Positions 10,442-20,786 of a DNA stretch of 64,000 bases are shown piece by piece. The position numbers and the translations under genes are program-made. Source of the DNA: Pseudoalteromonas sp. UG3-2 (lineage in GTDB: Bacteria > Pseudomonadota > Gammaproteobacteria > Enterobacterales > Alteromonadaceae); assembly GCF_037120705.1 (NCBI RefSeq), contig NZ_JAWLJU010000001.1, forward strand, positions 248,001 to 312,000, written 5' to 3'. A model generated the notes under the pieces. It searched no databases and had not been told where the DNA came from. It saw only the letters and a list, made by a program, of their open reading frames with translations. Every line of letters starts with the position of its first letter. Within the stretch, counting starts at the first letter, position 1.

Positions 10442-11242
10442 ATGCAACAAGCAAAGTTTACTGTTCACCGTGACTTAGGGGATCTTGAGGTATTGCATAC
10501 TATTGATAAGCAAAATGATTTTGGCAAGCATAACCATAGTGGTTACACACTTGCTTTGGTTGATAATGGCGCTCAGCGCTTTTATCGCTCTGGAGCACAG
10601 CATTTTGCCCCAACTGGCAGTGTTATTTTAATTAATGCAGAGCAAATACATGATTGCAGAAAAGCCTGCGATGGGGTAGCGTCTTATCGCTCACTTTACC
10701 CAACACCCGAGCTTTACAATAACATCATGGGCTCACAGCAATCCCTGTCACCTTTTTTTAAGCAAGCAGTCATTAACGATAAAACAATAGCTCAATCAAT
10801 GCATAGCACTTTTACCGCTTTAGAGCAGTCGGAATCGTTACTGCTAAAACAATCGATGCTGATCGAGCTATTTTCTCACCTTTGCCAAAGGTCAGGAAAT
10901 GTAAGCTTTAAAAGCAATGAGTTAAGTGCTAAAACACGAATTTCTTCAGCTACAAACTGGTTGCTTGAAAACCTGTACAAAGATATGTCGGTGTCGGAGC
11001 TTGCAGCTAAAGCGAATATGAGCTCTTTTCAGTTTATTAGACAATTTAAGCAGCACGTGGGCCTTACTCCACATGCCTTTCAAATACAGCATCGACTTAA
11101 TAACGCTAAGGCACTAATCAGAAAAGGACTATCAATAACCGAGGTGGCAACAGTCGTGGGCTTTTATGATCAAAGCCACTTTAATCGACATTTCAAGCGC
11201 AATATGGGGATCACCCCTAACCAATATAAGCGGGCCTGCTAA
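10442..11242 (+). CDS. AraC-family transcriptional regulator of the azlCD genes
   Basis: A 266-residue regulator. The ATG at 10442 is chosen because GGAAGGA sits at the proper distance; an upstream TTG at 10427 overlaps it. The N-terminal half is a cupin-like sensor domain of the AraC_binding type (HNHSGYTLALVDNGAQRFY, then PTGSVILINAEQIHDC). The C-terminal half has the two HTH motifs of AraC/XylS proteins (MSVSELAAKANMSSFQFIRQFKQHVGLTPHAF and SITEVATVVGFYDQSHFNRHFKRNMGITP). Its stop overlaps the azlC start by one base, so it probably controls this operon in response to an amino acid or related ligand. Confidence 0.93.
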   Translation: MQQAKFTVHRDLGDLEVLHTIDKQNDFGKHNHSGYTLALVDNGAQRFYRSGAQHFAPTGSVILINAEQIHDCRKACDGVASYRSLYPTPELYNNIMGSQQSLSPFFKQAVINDKTIAQSMHSTFTALEQSESLLLKQSMLIELFSHLCQRSGNVSFKSNELSAKTRISSATNWLLENLYKDMSVSELAAKANMSSFQFIRQFKQHVGLTPHAFQIQHRLNNAKALIRKGLSITEVATVVGFYDQSHFNRHFKRNMGITPNQYKRAC

Positions 11243-11928
11243 TGATCAAAGTTGCTTTTTCAAAAGGCTTTTGGGACATGCTGCCACTGAATTTAGCGGT
11301 ACTACCATGGGGTATCTTGTGCGGCTCTCTCGCTATTCAAAATGGCTTTACACCACTGGAAACTCAGCTTATGTCCCTGCTCGTTTTTGCAGGCTCGGCG
11401 CAATTAGTGGCTATTGAGCTAATTGCAAAAGACACCTCACTGATTACTTTACTCGTCACCACATTTATCATCAGTGCCAGACACCTCCTTTATGGTTTGG
11501 CAATTCGTAATAAAGTCATCGAGCAACCTTTGCGATGGCGCGGACCGATTGCCTTTTTGTTGACTGACGAACTGTTTGCTTTTTCTCATCATCCTAGAGC
11601 CTATCGCAGCAAATTGCGCCTCTATTATGCACTTTTTGCCGGTGGTAGCTTTTACGTTGCCTGGAATCTGTGGACGTTTATTGGGATCAGTGCAGGTCAG
11701 TTCTTACCGGATCTAAGCAACCTTGGACTGGACTTTGCCATAGCCGCAATTTTTATCGCACTGGTTATTCCAAACATAACCAACCTCGCTGTTTTACTAG
11801 CTTGTGTAACCACTGCAACAAGCATGATTTTCTTTAAAATCATAGAATTCGAATTCGGCCTTATCGCCGCCGCATTGCTTGGAATGTTTGTTGGCTATTA
11901 TATTCAAGGTTTTAAGGAGCGCGCATGA
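11242..11928 (+). CDS. azlC: AzlC-family branched-chain amino acid exporter subunit
   Basis: A 228-residue inner-membrane protein with five to six hydrophobic segments. It has the AzlC family pattern near the N-terminus (FWDMLPLNLAVLPWGILCGSLAIQNG) and the GSAQLVAIEL and SARHLLYGLAI motifs. AzlC with AzlD forms a bipartite exporter of branched-chain and related amino acids. The start overlaps the araC stop (TAATG) and the end overlaps azlD (ATGA), so the three genes should be translationally coupled. Confidence 0.92.
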   Translation: MIKVAFSKGFWDMLPLNLAVLPWGILCGSLAIQNGFTPLETQLMSLLVFAGSAQLVAIELIAKDTSLITLLVTTFIISARHLLYGLAIRNKVIEQPLRWRGPIAFLLTDELFAFSHHPRAYRSKLRLYYALFAGGSFYVAWNLWTFIGISAGQFLPDLSNLGLDFAIAAIFIALVIPNITNLAVLLACVTTATSMIFFKIIEFEFGLIAAALLGMFVGYYIQGFKERA

Positions 11929-12224
11929 TTATAACCATACTCGCCATGGCATGCGTGACTTTTGCCACTCGCTATGTTTTTTTAGCAAGAAAGCTCCCCT
12001 TTACCATTGGCGCAAAGATGCAACGCTTACTTAGTTATAGTGCTCCCTGCGTGTTAACAGCCATTTGGGTGCCTATCGTTTTTCTTAAAGAGGAACGTTT
12101 GGCAATCAATACCGAAAACCCTTATTTAATTGCTGCGACGGTTGCTGTTTTATTGGCATATAAGTTTAAAAATTTATACATTACAACGCTTGGCAGTTTA
12201 GCCGTATTCTACGTTTTCTTCTGA
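11925..12224 (+). CDS. azlD: AzlD-family branched-chain amino acid transport subunit
   Basis: A 99-residue protein with three to four membrane segments, typical in size for the small AzlD subunit. Visible family features are the TFATRYVFLARKLPF start and the SYSAPCVLTAIWVPIVF segment. It begins within the last codons of azlC. Its 3' end overlaps the convergent DUF4920-like gene by 27 bp, which leaves no room for a terminator between them. Confidence 0.9.
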   Translation: MIITILAMACVTFATRYVFLARKLPFTIGAKMQRLLSYSAPCVLTAIWVPIVFLKEERLAINTENPYLIAATVAVLLAYKFKNLYITTLGSLAVFYVFF

Positions 12225-12671
12225 ACCCGCACAGGCTGATATAGTGACCGATAACGGTAATAACCAGGCATACGGTTTATGAGGCTCAATCGACCATGCT
12301 TGGAGTTGCTGTGTAAGACCACTAGCAGAGACTTTATCTGCTGTATTTTTCAGTAAGCCAGTAACATACGCTTTTCTGCCGATGGCATTCACGGGAAATA
12401 CCATATTACCTACGTCGGTATACACCAACAGCTCTAAATCACTTGAAACAACAAGCTTCATCCAACAGCCCAGCTTTCGACACACATCCACTATCTCGCC
12501 ACTGATGGTGATATTATCGTGATTTATTGCCAAAAGGCTCTTTTCGATTTCGCTTGGTGTTAACAAACTAGACATGTCTGCGCCCCCCGCGAATTTTAGG
12601 GGTTGGGTGAAGTTGTGCTTTGAGAACAGAGCCATCGAAAGCGCTGTTAACATTGTAGAATCCTGCATCAT
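12198..12671 (-). CDS. DUF4920-like protein
   Basis: A 157-residue protein preceded by a GGGAG ribosome-binding site. The core ITISGEIVDVCRKLGCWMKLVV fits the DUF4920 pattern of a C-x4-CWM motif within a small beta-rich domain. The N-terminus (MLTALSMALFSKH) is weakly hydrophobic without a clear signal peptide, whereas many relatives are exported. The function is unknown. It is convergent with azlD and overlaps it by 27 bp. Confidence 0.65.
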   Translation of the reverse strand: MMQDSTMLTALSMALFSKHNFTQPLKFAGGADMSSLLTPSEIEKSLLAINHDNITISGEIVDVCRKLGCWMKLVVSSDLELLVYTDVGNMVFPVNAIGRKAYVTGLLKNTADKVSASGLTQQLQAWSIEPHKPYAWLLPLSVTISACAGSEENVEYG

Positions 12672-13132
12672 TTAAGCTCCCTGCCACACTTCAATAACAA
12701 AAATATAACAATAAAAAAATTGAAAACACAACTAAAAAGCAGTAAACAGTTAAAAAACAGTAAATTATTATGAGATCTATCTCTCGCTTCAGCGCCTTAA
12801 CAAAAAATCAAAACGCGAATTATTGAAAACGCTTAACTAATAGCAATTGCACACACTCTTCAGCCAGTTTATGTGGCTGGATACCCCGTTCGCTACATTG
12901 AAAGTTCCGTAATTAAAGCAACCATCTAGCGAAATTTTTACCATCTTTGCATAAATAAATGAAAGTAGCCTAGGCTAAGGCTTACTTCGAAAACGATGTA
13001 AAGCCATACCCCAGTGCAAAACAGACATCTTGCTCAATAACACTGGCATAGTGAATTTTGTACCTAAAGCGATCGTATTTTTTTACTTCTGCGTTTATTA
13101 CTTTATACCATTTACAACGCCAGAGATATTTA
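12672..13132. other. AT-rich intergenic region before azurin gene
   Basis: AT-rich DNA between two outward-facing genes. No ORF with a plausible ribosome-binding site, no repeat motif and no terminator were seen. A Fur-like site follows at 13133-13147. Confidence 0.5.
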
Positions 13133-13147
13133 TGATAATGATTTTTA
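13133..13147. promoter_or_regulatory. Fur-box-like site upstream of azurin
   Basis: TGATAATGATTTTTA matches the 7-1-7 Fur consensus TGATAATNATTATCA at 13 of 15 positions and lies 22 bp before the azurin start. This suggests iron- or redox-linked control shared with the PepSY operon downstream. Confidence 0.5.
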
Positions 13148-13169
13148 TTTATGTTCAAGAGGTAATAAA

Positions 13170-13625
13170 ATGCGCAATCTAATCACGTCAGTCTTAACCA
13201 TCGTTGGCCTCAGCCTTTTTAGTGGTAACGCCAAAGCTAATGAGTGTGAACTCACCATTGAAGCAAACGATATGATGCAATTTTCAACTAAAACTTTATC
13301 TGCCCCTAAAAGTTGTGAAGAAGTGACAGTCACTCTTAAGCACACTGGCAAACTCGCGGCGACAACCATGGGACATAACTGGGTACTAACGAAAAGCGAA
13401 GATGTGAAAGCCGTTGCCACAGATGGCATGTCAGCCGGTGCGCAAAATAGCTATGTAAAACCAAATGACAATCGCGTCATTGCGTTTTCAGAAGTCATTG
13501 GTGGTGGCGAGCAAACCAGTGTGACTTTCAGCACCAAAGGAATGAGCGATTCACAGTCATACAGCTTCTTTTGCTCCTTCCCTGGACACTTTTCAATAAT
13601 GCAAGGAACATTTAGCCTTAAGTAA
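13170..13625 (+). CDS. azu: Azurin (blue copper electron-transfer protein)
   Basis: A 151-residue periplasmic cupredoxin with a signal peptide cleaved after about residue 23 (AKA/NE). The type-1 copper ligands are visible: H69 in TMGHNW, then C135, H140 and M144 in FFCSFPGHFSIM. C26 and C49 correspond to the azurin disulfide. The mature length of about 128 residues is the family norm. Azurins shuttle electrons in respiration or to peroxidases; the nearby katG is separate and cytoplasmic, so the partner is unknown. A Fur-like site lies in the promoter and a hairpin follows the gene. Confidence 0.95.
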   Translation: MRNLITSVLTIVGLSLFSGNAKANECELTIEANDMMQFSTKTLSAPKSCEEVTVTLKHTGKLAATTMGHNWVLTKSEDVKAVATDGMSAGAQNSYVKPNDNRVIAFSEVIGGGEQTSVTFSTKGMSDSQSYSFFCSFPGHFSIMQGTFSLK

Positions 13626-13633
13626 CCAACCTA

Positions 13634-13664
13634 CGACTGCTGAAGTTACCGGCTTCGGCAGTCG
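13634..13664 (+). terminator. Hairpin downstream of azurin
   Basis: Stem CGACTGCTGAAG (13634-13645) and CTTCGGCAGTCG (13653-13664), 12 bp with one T-G pair and a 7-nt loop. No T run follows, so termination would be inefficient or factor-dependent. Confidence 0.5.
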
Positions 13665-13684
13665 CTCCCCCTGAATTTAAAACA

Positions 13685-13743
13685 GACACCCATTAAAAGA
13701 TTTAAAGCAGACACCCACCTAAAAAGCAATTAAACAGACACCC
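13685..13743 (+). repeat. Three closely spaced GACACCCA motifs
   Basis: GACACCC occurs at 13685, 13710 and 13737, each in the context AAACAGACACCCA or AAAGCAGACACCCA and separated by 25-27 bp. This is the tightest cluster in the window. Confidence 0.75.
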
Positions 13744-13917
13744 ACTTTAAAAACCAAATAACACTTCAAAGCATCAAAGCAACAAACCACCAGAGCTTGC
13801 ATGGCCATCACTTCAGCGGTTATACAGTGGTCGCAGCCATTCAGTCGCTAAAAGGCATAAAATCACCACATTTTACAGCAAAATACCGCTACTGTCTGAC
13901 TAGCGATGTAGAAGCCC

Positions 13918-13970
13918 TTGAATAAAATCCCTAAAATGATTACAATTTTTGTAAATAATAATGATTATCA
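13918..13970 (+). promoter_or_regulatory. Sigma70-like promoter with Fur box for the PepSY operon
   Basis: TTGAAT (13918-13923) and TACAAT (13941-13946) are separated by 17 bp. TAATAATGATTATCA at 13956-13970 matches the Fur consensus at 14 of 15 positions and would cover the transcription start. The in-frame ATG at 13961 lies inside this box, which argues for translation from the ATG at 13976. Confidence 0.75.
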
Positions 13971-13975
13971 CCCTC

Positions 13976-14296
13976 ATGAGCTTCTTTGTACTTATTCCTG
14001 TTTGGTTTGCAGTTACCGCCTTATACGCTAGTAGCCCAAAACAAATCATACTGCAGCAACCACTCTCTAAAAGCGTTTCGTATTCATTAACCTTGCCACT
14101 TACTGTGCTGGCAGTGGTGCTTTTATCTTTTGAATTTGATTGGGTGTCTGCTGTTTTAGCTATCTTAGTCATGACCATGGCGTTTGGGGTGGCTGTCACC
14201 CTTATTTGTGGCTACTCCAAAAAACGTTATACCGTGGCATCATCGCTACTAATTACATCAGCTTTGCTGATAGGAGGGCTGCAGCATGTGGTCTAA
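13976..14296 (+). CDS. Small membrane protein of iron-linked PepSY operon
   Basis: A hydrophobic protein of about 106 residues with three predicted membrane segments. The start at 13976 is preferred because the upstream ATG at 13961 lies within the Fur box. It overlaps the next gene by 11 bp. Small membrane proteins of this type (DUF3325/DUF3649-like) accompany PepSY membrane proteins in iron-uptake clusters of Alteromonadales. The exact family is not certain and the molecular function is unknown. Confidence 0.75.
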   Translation: MSFFVLIPVWFAVTALYASSPKQIILQQPLSKSVSYSLTLPLTVLAVVLLSFEFDWVSAVLAILVMTMAFGVAVTLICGYSKKRYTVASSLLITSALLIGGLQHVV

Positions 14297-14540
14297 AACA
14301 TGGCTAGGCTTTTTTGTTGGCTTATTATTGTCCATTTCTGTCGTATTAAACTTAAATCTACTGCTGCCCTTCTCTGAAGCGAGCTTGCTGATGCTTGGAC
14401 TTATTTTGGCATTTCCCATTTGGGCCGCCGTGTTGCTTTGGAGTTATAGCCACAACAGCGTTAAAACCGCCTGCAAACCCATACTGGCGGTACTGTTGCC
14501 GTCTGTTGCGTTAAATATCACGTTAGTATTAATGGCCTAG
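14286..14540 (+). CDS. Small membrane protein of iron-linked PepSY operon
   Basis: An 84-residue membrane protein with two to three hydrophobic segments (WLGFFVGLLLSISVVLNLNLLLPF, LLMLGLILAFPIWAAVLLW and a C-terminal segment). It overlaps its predecessor by 11 bp and is followed after 9 bp by the PepSY gene, so all three genes are one transcriptional unit. DUF3649-like by size and position only; the function is unknown. Confidence 0.75.
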   Translation: MWSKTWLGFFVGLLLSISVVLNLNLLLPFSEASLLMLGLILAFPIWAAVLLWSYSHNSVKTACKPILAVLLPSVALNITLVLMA

Positions 14541-14549
14541 GGAGAGACC

Positions 14550-16148
14550 ATGAAAAACCAAACCATAAAGTCGTTAACAGAAGCCCATGCGTGGATTGGC
14601 GTTATCATTTCCACGGTGTTATTTGTTGTTTTTATTGCCGGCTCGTTCAGTTTATTCAGAGATAATATCAGTAGTTGGGAGCGTGCAGAGCTGGCTAAAC
14701 AAGTGGGGGAATTTAGCGGCGCCATATCTTACGACAAAGCCATTGCAACCATTGCACACCAATATGATGTCGACACCGATCACGGCTTTTTTATGCTTGA
14801 GCCAAGCGCGCACAACCCCTTTATCGAAGTCTATTTTGCCACGCATTTAGAGGCCCCCGATCCTATAAGCGGTGAAGACCATCAAGATCAACACTTATTG
14901 CTCTCCCCCACCAGCGGCAAAATCTTAGCCGATGCCAACCGCTTTGAATTTGCTACTTTTTTGTACGAGCTTCATTATGATCTTGGCTTAGGTAAGTTCG
15001 GGCTCTACTTTGTGGGTGTCATCACCTTGTTCTTTTTTGTCGCCATTTTAAGCGGCATTTGCATCCATTGGCGTAAGCTAGCAAAAAACTTTTTTCAATA
15101 CCGAGCCCATAGCAGCAAAGACAGCAAGCTCGATGCTCACAATCTGATTGGCACCATGGGACTCCCCATACACCTAATGTATGCGTTTACTGGGCTGGTG
15201 TTTAATCTAGTGATTATTTATCAAATATCCTACGCAGTGTTGCTTTATGGCGGCGATCAAACCGCACTCCTGCAAGCCGCAGGATTCAATGAGCCCAAAG
15301 TCACCGCCGCGCAACAACCTATGGCAATGACCGGGGTAGATGCGTTGCGCACCCGCGCTGTAAATACCTTTGAAAACGCAGAAATAAACGTGGTAGAAAT
15401 CACCCACTTTGGCGACAAAAACGCCGTGGTCAGTTTCACAGCAAAAAGTAACGACACCTTCTCAAACCTCAACGAAGTGCAGTACAGCCTGTTTAATCAA
15501 GCACAAATTTATCTCACCCAAGATAACTACGACAACGCGGTGCGAGCCGGGCTTGCAACCATTGCCAGTCTGCATTTTGGCGATTTTGCAGGCTACGGCA
15601 TGCGCATTGCATTTTTGCTGCTGGCATTGGCAACCGCTTACGTGATTGTCACCGGCAACTTAATGTGGATTGCTAAACGCAGCAAACAGCGCCATTACAT
15701 TGCCGGCAAAGTGCGCTTTGTAAAACACCTCAGTGCCGGAGCCTTTACGGGTGTGTTGTTAGCTATCGCCAACGGCTTTTTGGCCACGGCCCTAATAGAA
15801 AGTAGTTACAGCGAAAAGCTAACGCTAATAAAGTATTGTGTCTTTGCCAGTTTTGCTTTTGCGCTAATCAGCACTCAGCTGGTAACCAAGTTATTCTCCT
15901 ACACTAAAACTCTACTTGGGCTCACCGCCTTGAGCTTTATAAGTAGCATTGTCATTATTTTGGTAGCCCTTGTTTGCCAGTTCAATCAACTGCCTTGGCA
16001 AACTCGCCTTGATCATTGCATAGTCATCGCACTACTGGCCTTATTTGCGTTTATTTGTAGCCAAGCAATTAAACAGCTCAACCAAGCAGAGCACGTCAGC
16101 CAGGCTAAAACTGTCTCAGAGTATCAATTAACTAGCCAAACACAATAA
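14550..16148 (+). CDS. PepSY-associated membrane protein (probable iron-siderophore-linked reductase)
   Basis: A 532-residue inner-membrane protein with the PepSY-associated membrane-helix pattern: an N-terminal EAHAWIGVIISTVLFVVFIAGSFSLF helix, periplasmic PepSY segments with LLLSPTSGKILADAN, the central LHYDLGLGKFGLYFVG motif, GICIHWRKL, and several more helices at the C-terminus. Relatives are annotated as iron-regulated membrane proteins and some reduce ferric siderophores. The Fur-box promoter ahead of the operon supports an iron role. Start by ATG with GGGAGAG at good spacing. Confidence 0.88.
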   Translation: MKNQTIKSLTEAHAWIGVIISTVLFVVFIAGSFSLFRDNISSWERAELAKQVGEFSGAISYDKAIATIAHQYDVDTDHGFFMLEPSAHNPFIEVYFATHLEAPDPISGEDHQDQHLLLSPTSGKILADANRFEFATFLYELHYDLGLGKFGLYFVGVITLFFFVAILSGICIHWRKLAKNFFQYRAHSSKDSKLDAHNLIGTMGLPIHLMYAFTGLVFNLVIIYQISYAVLLYGGDQTALLQAAGFNEPKVTAAQQPMAMTGVDALRTRAVNTFENAEINVVEITHFGDKNAVVSFTAKSNDTFSNLNEVQYSLFNQAQIYLTQDNYDNAVRAGLATIASLHFGDFAGYGMRIAFLLLALATAYVIVTGNLMWIAKRSKQRHYIAGKVRFVKHLSAGAFTGVLLAIANGFLATALIESSYSEKLTLIKYCVFASFAFALISTQLVTKLFSYTKTLLGLTALSFISSIVIILVALVCQFNQLPWQTRLDHCIVIALLALFAFICSQAIKQLNQAEHVSQAKTVSEYQLTSQTQ

Positions 16149-16159
16149 TACTGTCTCTT

Positions 16160-16188
16160 AGGCCCAAATGGATAATAATTGGGCCTTT
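16160..16188 (+). terminator. Probable terminator of the PepSY operon
   Basis: Stem AGGCCCAA (16160-16167) and TTGGGCCT (16179-16186) with an 11-nt loop, followed by a short TTCT tract. It lies 12 bp after the PepSY stop. Confidence 0.6.
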
Positions 16189-16338
16189 CTCCTGCGCTTA
16201 TCAAAAGTGGCAGAGGCCACCTTTAGCAGCTACTTTTACTTATCAGTAGGCTTTAACTCACGCAAAGCAGCTCACCCACCCCGGTTGAAATTTGCAATGG
16301 TCGCACAGAGGTCATTGTTATACACATTTCACTGTTAA

Positions 16339-18567
<2,229 letters not shown>

Positions 18568-18587
18568 CCAGCACTAAGCAATACTCT

Positions 18588-18623
18588 AGGCCTACTGTTT
18601 CTTATTAACAGTAGGCCTTTTTT
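18588..18623 (+). terminator. Intrinsic terminator of katG
   Basis: Perfect 12-bp stem AGGCCTACTGTT (18588-18599) and AACAGTAGGCCT (18607-18618) with a 7-nt loop and a T run. Confidence 0.95.
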
Positions 18624-18835
18624 ATCAATCAGTTAGAAAGTGCTTGATTACTGCTCATTTATCCCTAACCTAGAAATGTCATCACCACTCGAGCTGAGCT
18701 CATAAGTGGTTTTTATAATTATCAATGATGACAAACAGGTACCTAGGGTGTTAAAGCTTGGGTCAGGCTGATGTGAAATACGCCGCTCATGTTTGAAATA
18801 TCTGGGTTTACAATAATAACAAAGGGAAAGGATTT

Positions 18836-20743
18836 ATGTTAAAACACACCCTAATTGCATGTGGGCTAATAGCCACTTTAAGCGCATGCAGCCAATATCA
18901 GGGGCAAACATCAACCAGCACGCAACAACAAGTCGCTGATTTTGAAACCTACTCAGCTCAAGACTTTTATGACACCACCAGTATTTCTGGTTCAGCATTT
19001 AGCCCCGATGGCAGCAAAATATTAGTCACTTCTGACGAGTCTGGCATTTTTAACCTCTATGCCATCGATGTGGCTAGCGGCAACAAAACACAGCTTACCA
19101 AGGCCACAGACTCTACTTACCCTGTGCGTTACTTTCCAAACGACGAGCGCATACTTTTCACCCGCGACAGTGGCGGTAATGAGCGCTTTCATTTGTATGT
19201 TCGGCTCGAAAATGGTGAAGTAAAAGATTTAACGCCTGGAGACAACACCCGCGCCAGCTTTGCCGGATTTAGCCAAGATGAAAAGAGCTTTTACATTCTC
19301 AGCAATCAGCGCGACGAACGTTTTATGGATCTATATAAAGTTGACGCGCAAAGCTATGAGTCAACGCTTTTCTACAAAAACGACAACAACCTAAACGTAC
19401 AGCAGGTAAGTAATACCGATCGTTACGTGGCGCTGATCCGCGCTCAAGGCAACAAAGACAGCGACCTGTTTTTACTTGATTTAACCGCACCCGAACAACC
19501 ACTGATAGAAATATCAAACGTTGAGCATGCGGCTAACTTTTCCGCGTCTGCATTTTCAAAAGACGATAACTACCTCTATTACGGCACCGATGCCCATGGC
19601 GAGTTTTACCAAAATTGGCGCTACAACATAAACACGGGTGAGCATACCCCCTACGTTAAAAAGTCTTGGGATGTGCGCTTTTTATACTTTTCAGAGTCAG
19701 ACCGCTACCGTGTTGTTGGTGTCAATGAAGATGCCAGCATTAAAGTCACCGTTACCGACTTAAAAACCCAACAAACGCTTGAACTGCCAGCGCTGCCTGA
19801 AGGCAGTATCAAAGGGGTCAACTTTTCCAAAGATGAAAGCCAAATGGCGTTTTATCTAAACTCCGACACCTCACCAAACAACCTCTATGTTTGGCAAGTA
19901 GGTAGCGATAAGGTAAAGCAACTCACTGAAACATTAAACGATGAAATCAACCCCAAACACTTGGTTGAAAGCAGCATCGTACGCTTTAATAGCTTCGACG
20001 GCCTCGAAATACCGGGTGTACTTTATAAGCCAAAACAAGCCAGCAGCAACAACCCCGTTCCTGCCATTGTGTATGTTCATGGCGGGCCTGGAGGCCAGAG
20101 CATGACCGGTTACAGCCCAAGAGTGCAGCATTTAGTGAACCATGGCTATGCCATTTTTGCTGTCAACAACCGCGGTAGCTCCGGCTATGGTAAAACCTTC
20201 TTCCATCTGGATGATAAGCGCCACGGTGAAGACGACTTGCAAGACATAGTCTGGGGTAAAAAGCACTTACAAACTCTAGACTGGGTAGACCCTGAACGCA
20301 TTGGCATTATGGGTGGCAGCTATGGCGGCTACATGACAGCCGCCGCTTTAGCGTTCCAACCAGACGAGTTTGAGGTTGGGATCAATGTCTTTGGTGTCAC
20401 GAACTGGGTAAGAACCTTGGAGTCTATTCCACCTTGGTGGGAAGCCTACCGCCAATCACTGTATGACGAGTTAGGCGATCCCGCTACCGACAAAGAACGT
20501 TTGACCCGTATTTCGCCTCTGTTTCATGTCAGCAACATTAAAAAGCCGTTAATGGTGGTGCAAGGGGCCAATGATCCGCGTGTACTGCAAGTGGAAAGCG
20601 ATGAGCTAGTAGAAGCCGTTCGTGCCAACGGTGTACCCGTAGAATATGTGCTATTTGAGGATGAAGGCCATGGTTTTAGCAAAAAAGAGAACCGTATTGA
20701 AGCCTCACAAGCCTATTTAGAGTTCTTAAATACGTACTTATAA
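18836..20743 (+). CDS. S9-family prolyl oligopeptidase-like lipoprotein
   Basis: A 635-residue lipoprotein with lipobox LSAC at residues 15-18. Residues about 45-380 form a beta-propeller (repeats such as SGSAFSPDGSKILVTSD). Residues 385-635 form the alpha/beta-hydrolase domain with GGSYGG nucleophile S495, D580 in QGANDPRV and H612 in DEGHGFSK. This is the acylaminoacyl-peptidase/dipeptidyl-peptidase type of the S9 family, probably removing short peptides in the periplasm. The gene stands alone between katG and the convergent lodB and is closed by its own terminator. Confidence 0.93.
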   Translation: MLKHTLIACGLIATLSACSQYQGQTSTSTQQQVADFETYSAQDFYDTTSISGSAFSPDGSKILVTSDESGIFNLYAIDVASGNKTQLTKATDSTYPVRYFPNDERILFTRDSGGNERFHLYVRLENGEVKDLTPGDNTRASFAGFSQDEKSFYILSNQRDERFMDLYKVDAQSYESTLFYKNDNNLNVQQVSNTDRYVALIRAQGNKDSDLFLLDLTAPEQPLIEISNVEHAANFSASAFSKDDNYLYYGTDAHGEFYQNWRYNINTGEHTPYVKKSWDVRFLYFSESDRYRVVGVNEDASIKVTVTDLKTQQTLELPALPEGSIKGVNFSKDESQMAFYLNSDTSPNNLYVWQVGSDKVKQLTETLNDEINPKHLVESSIVRFNSFDGLEIPGVLYKPKQASSNNPVPAIVYVHGGPGGQSMTGYSPRVQHLVNHGYAIFAVNNRGSSGYGKTFFHLDDKRHGEDDLQDIVWGKKHLQTLDWVDPERIGIMGGSYGGYMTAAALAFQPDEFEVGINVFGVTNWVRTLESIPPWWEAYRQSLYDELGDPATDKERLTRISPLFHVSNIKKPLMVVQGANDPRVLQVESDELVEAVRANGVPVEYVLFEDEGHGFSKKENRIEASQAYLEFLNTYL

Positions 20744-20755
20744 ACCCCAAATAAG

Positions 20756-20784
20756 CCGCGATAGTCCGTTATCGCGGTTTTTTT
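20756..20784 (+). terminator. Intrinsic terminator of the S9 peptidase gene
   Basis: Stem CCGCGATA (20756-20763) and TATCGCGG (20770-20777) followed by seven T. It lies in the 43-bp gap to the convergent lodB and may act on both strands. Confidence 0.93.
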
Positions 20785-20786
20785 AT

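Noticed and set aside
14142..14148. GGGTGTC inside membrane protein, also within 15000-15030, 58260-58275 and in the IS elements (7738, 7759, 8830)
   Set aside because: Single 7-mers in coding DNA without the extended context; compatible with chance and not counted as repeat copies.
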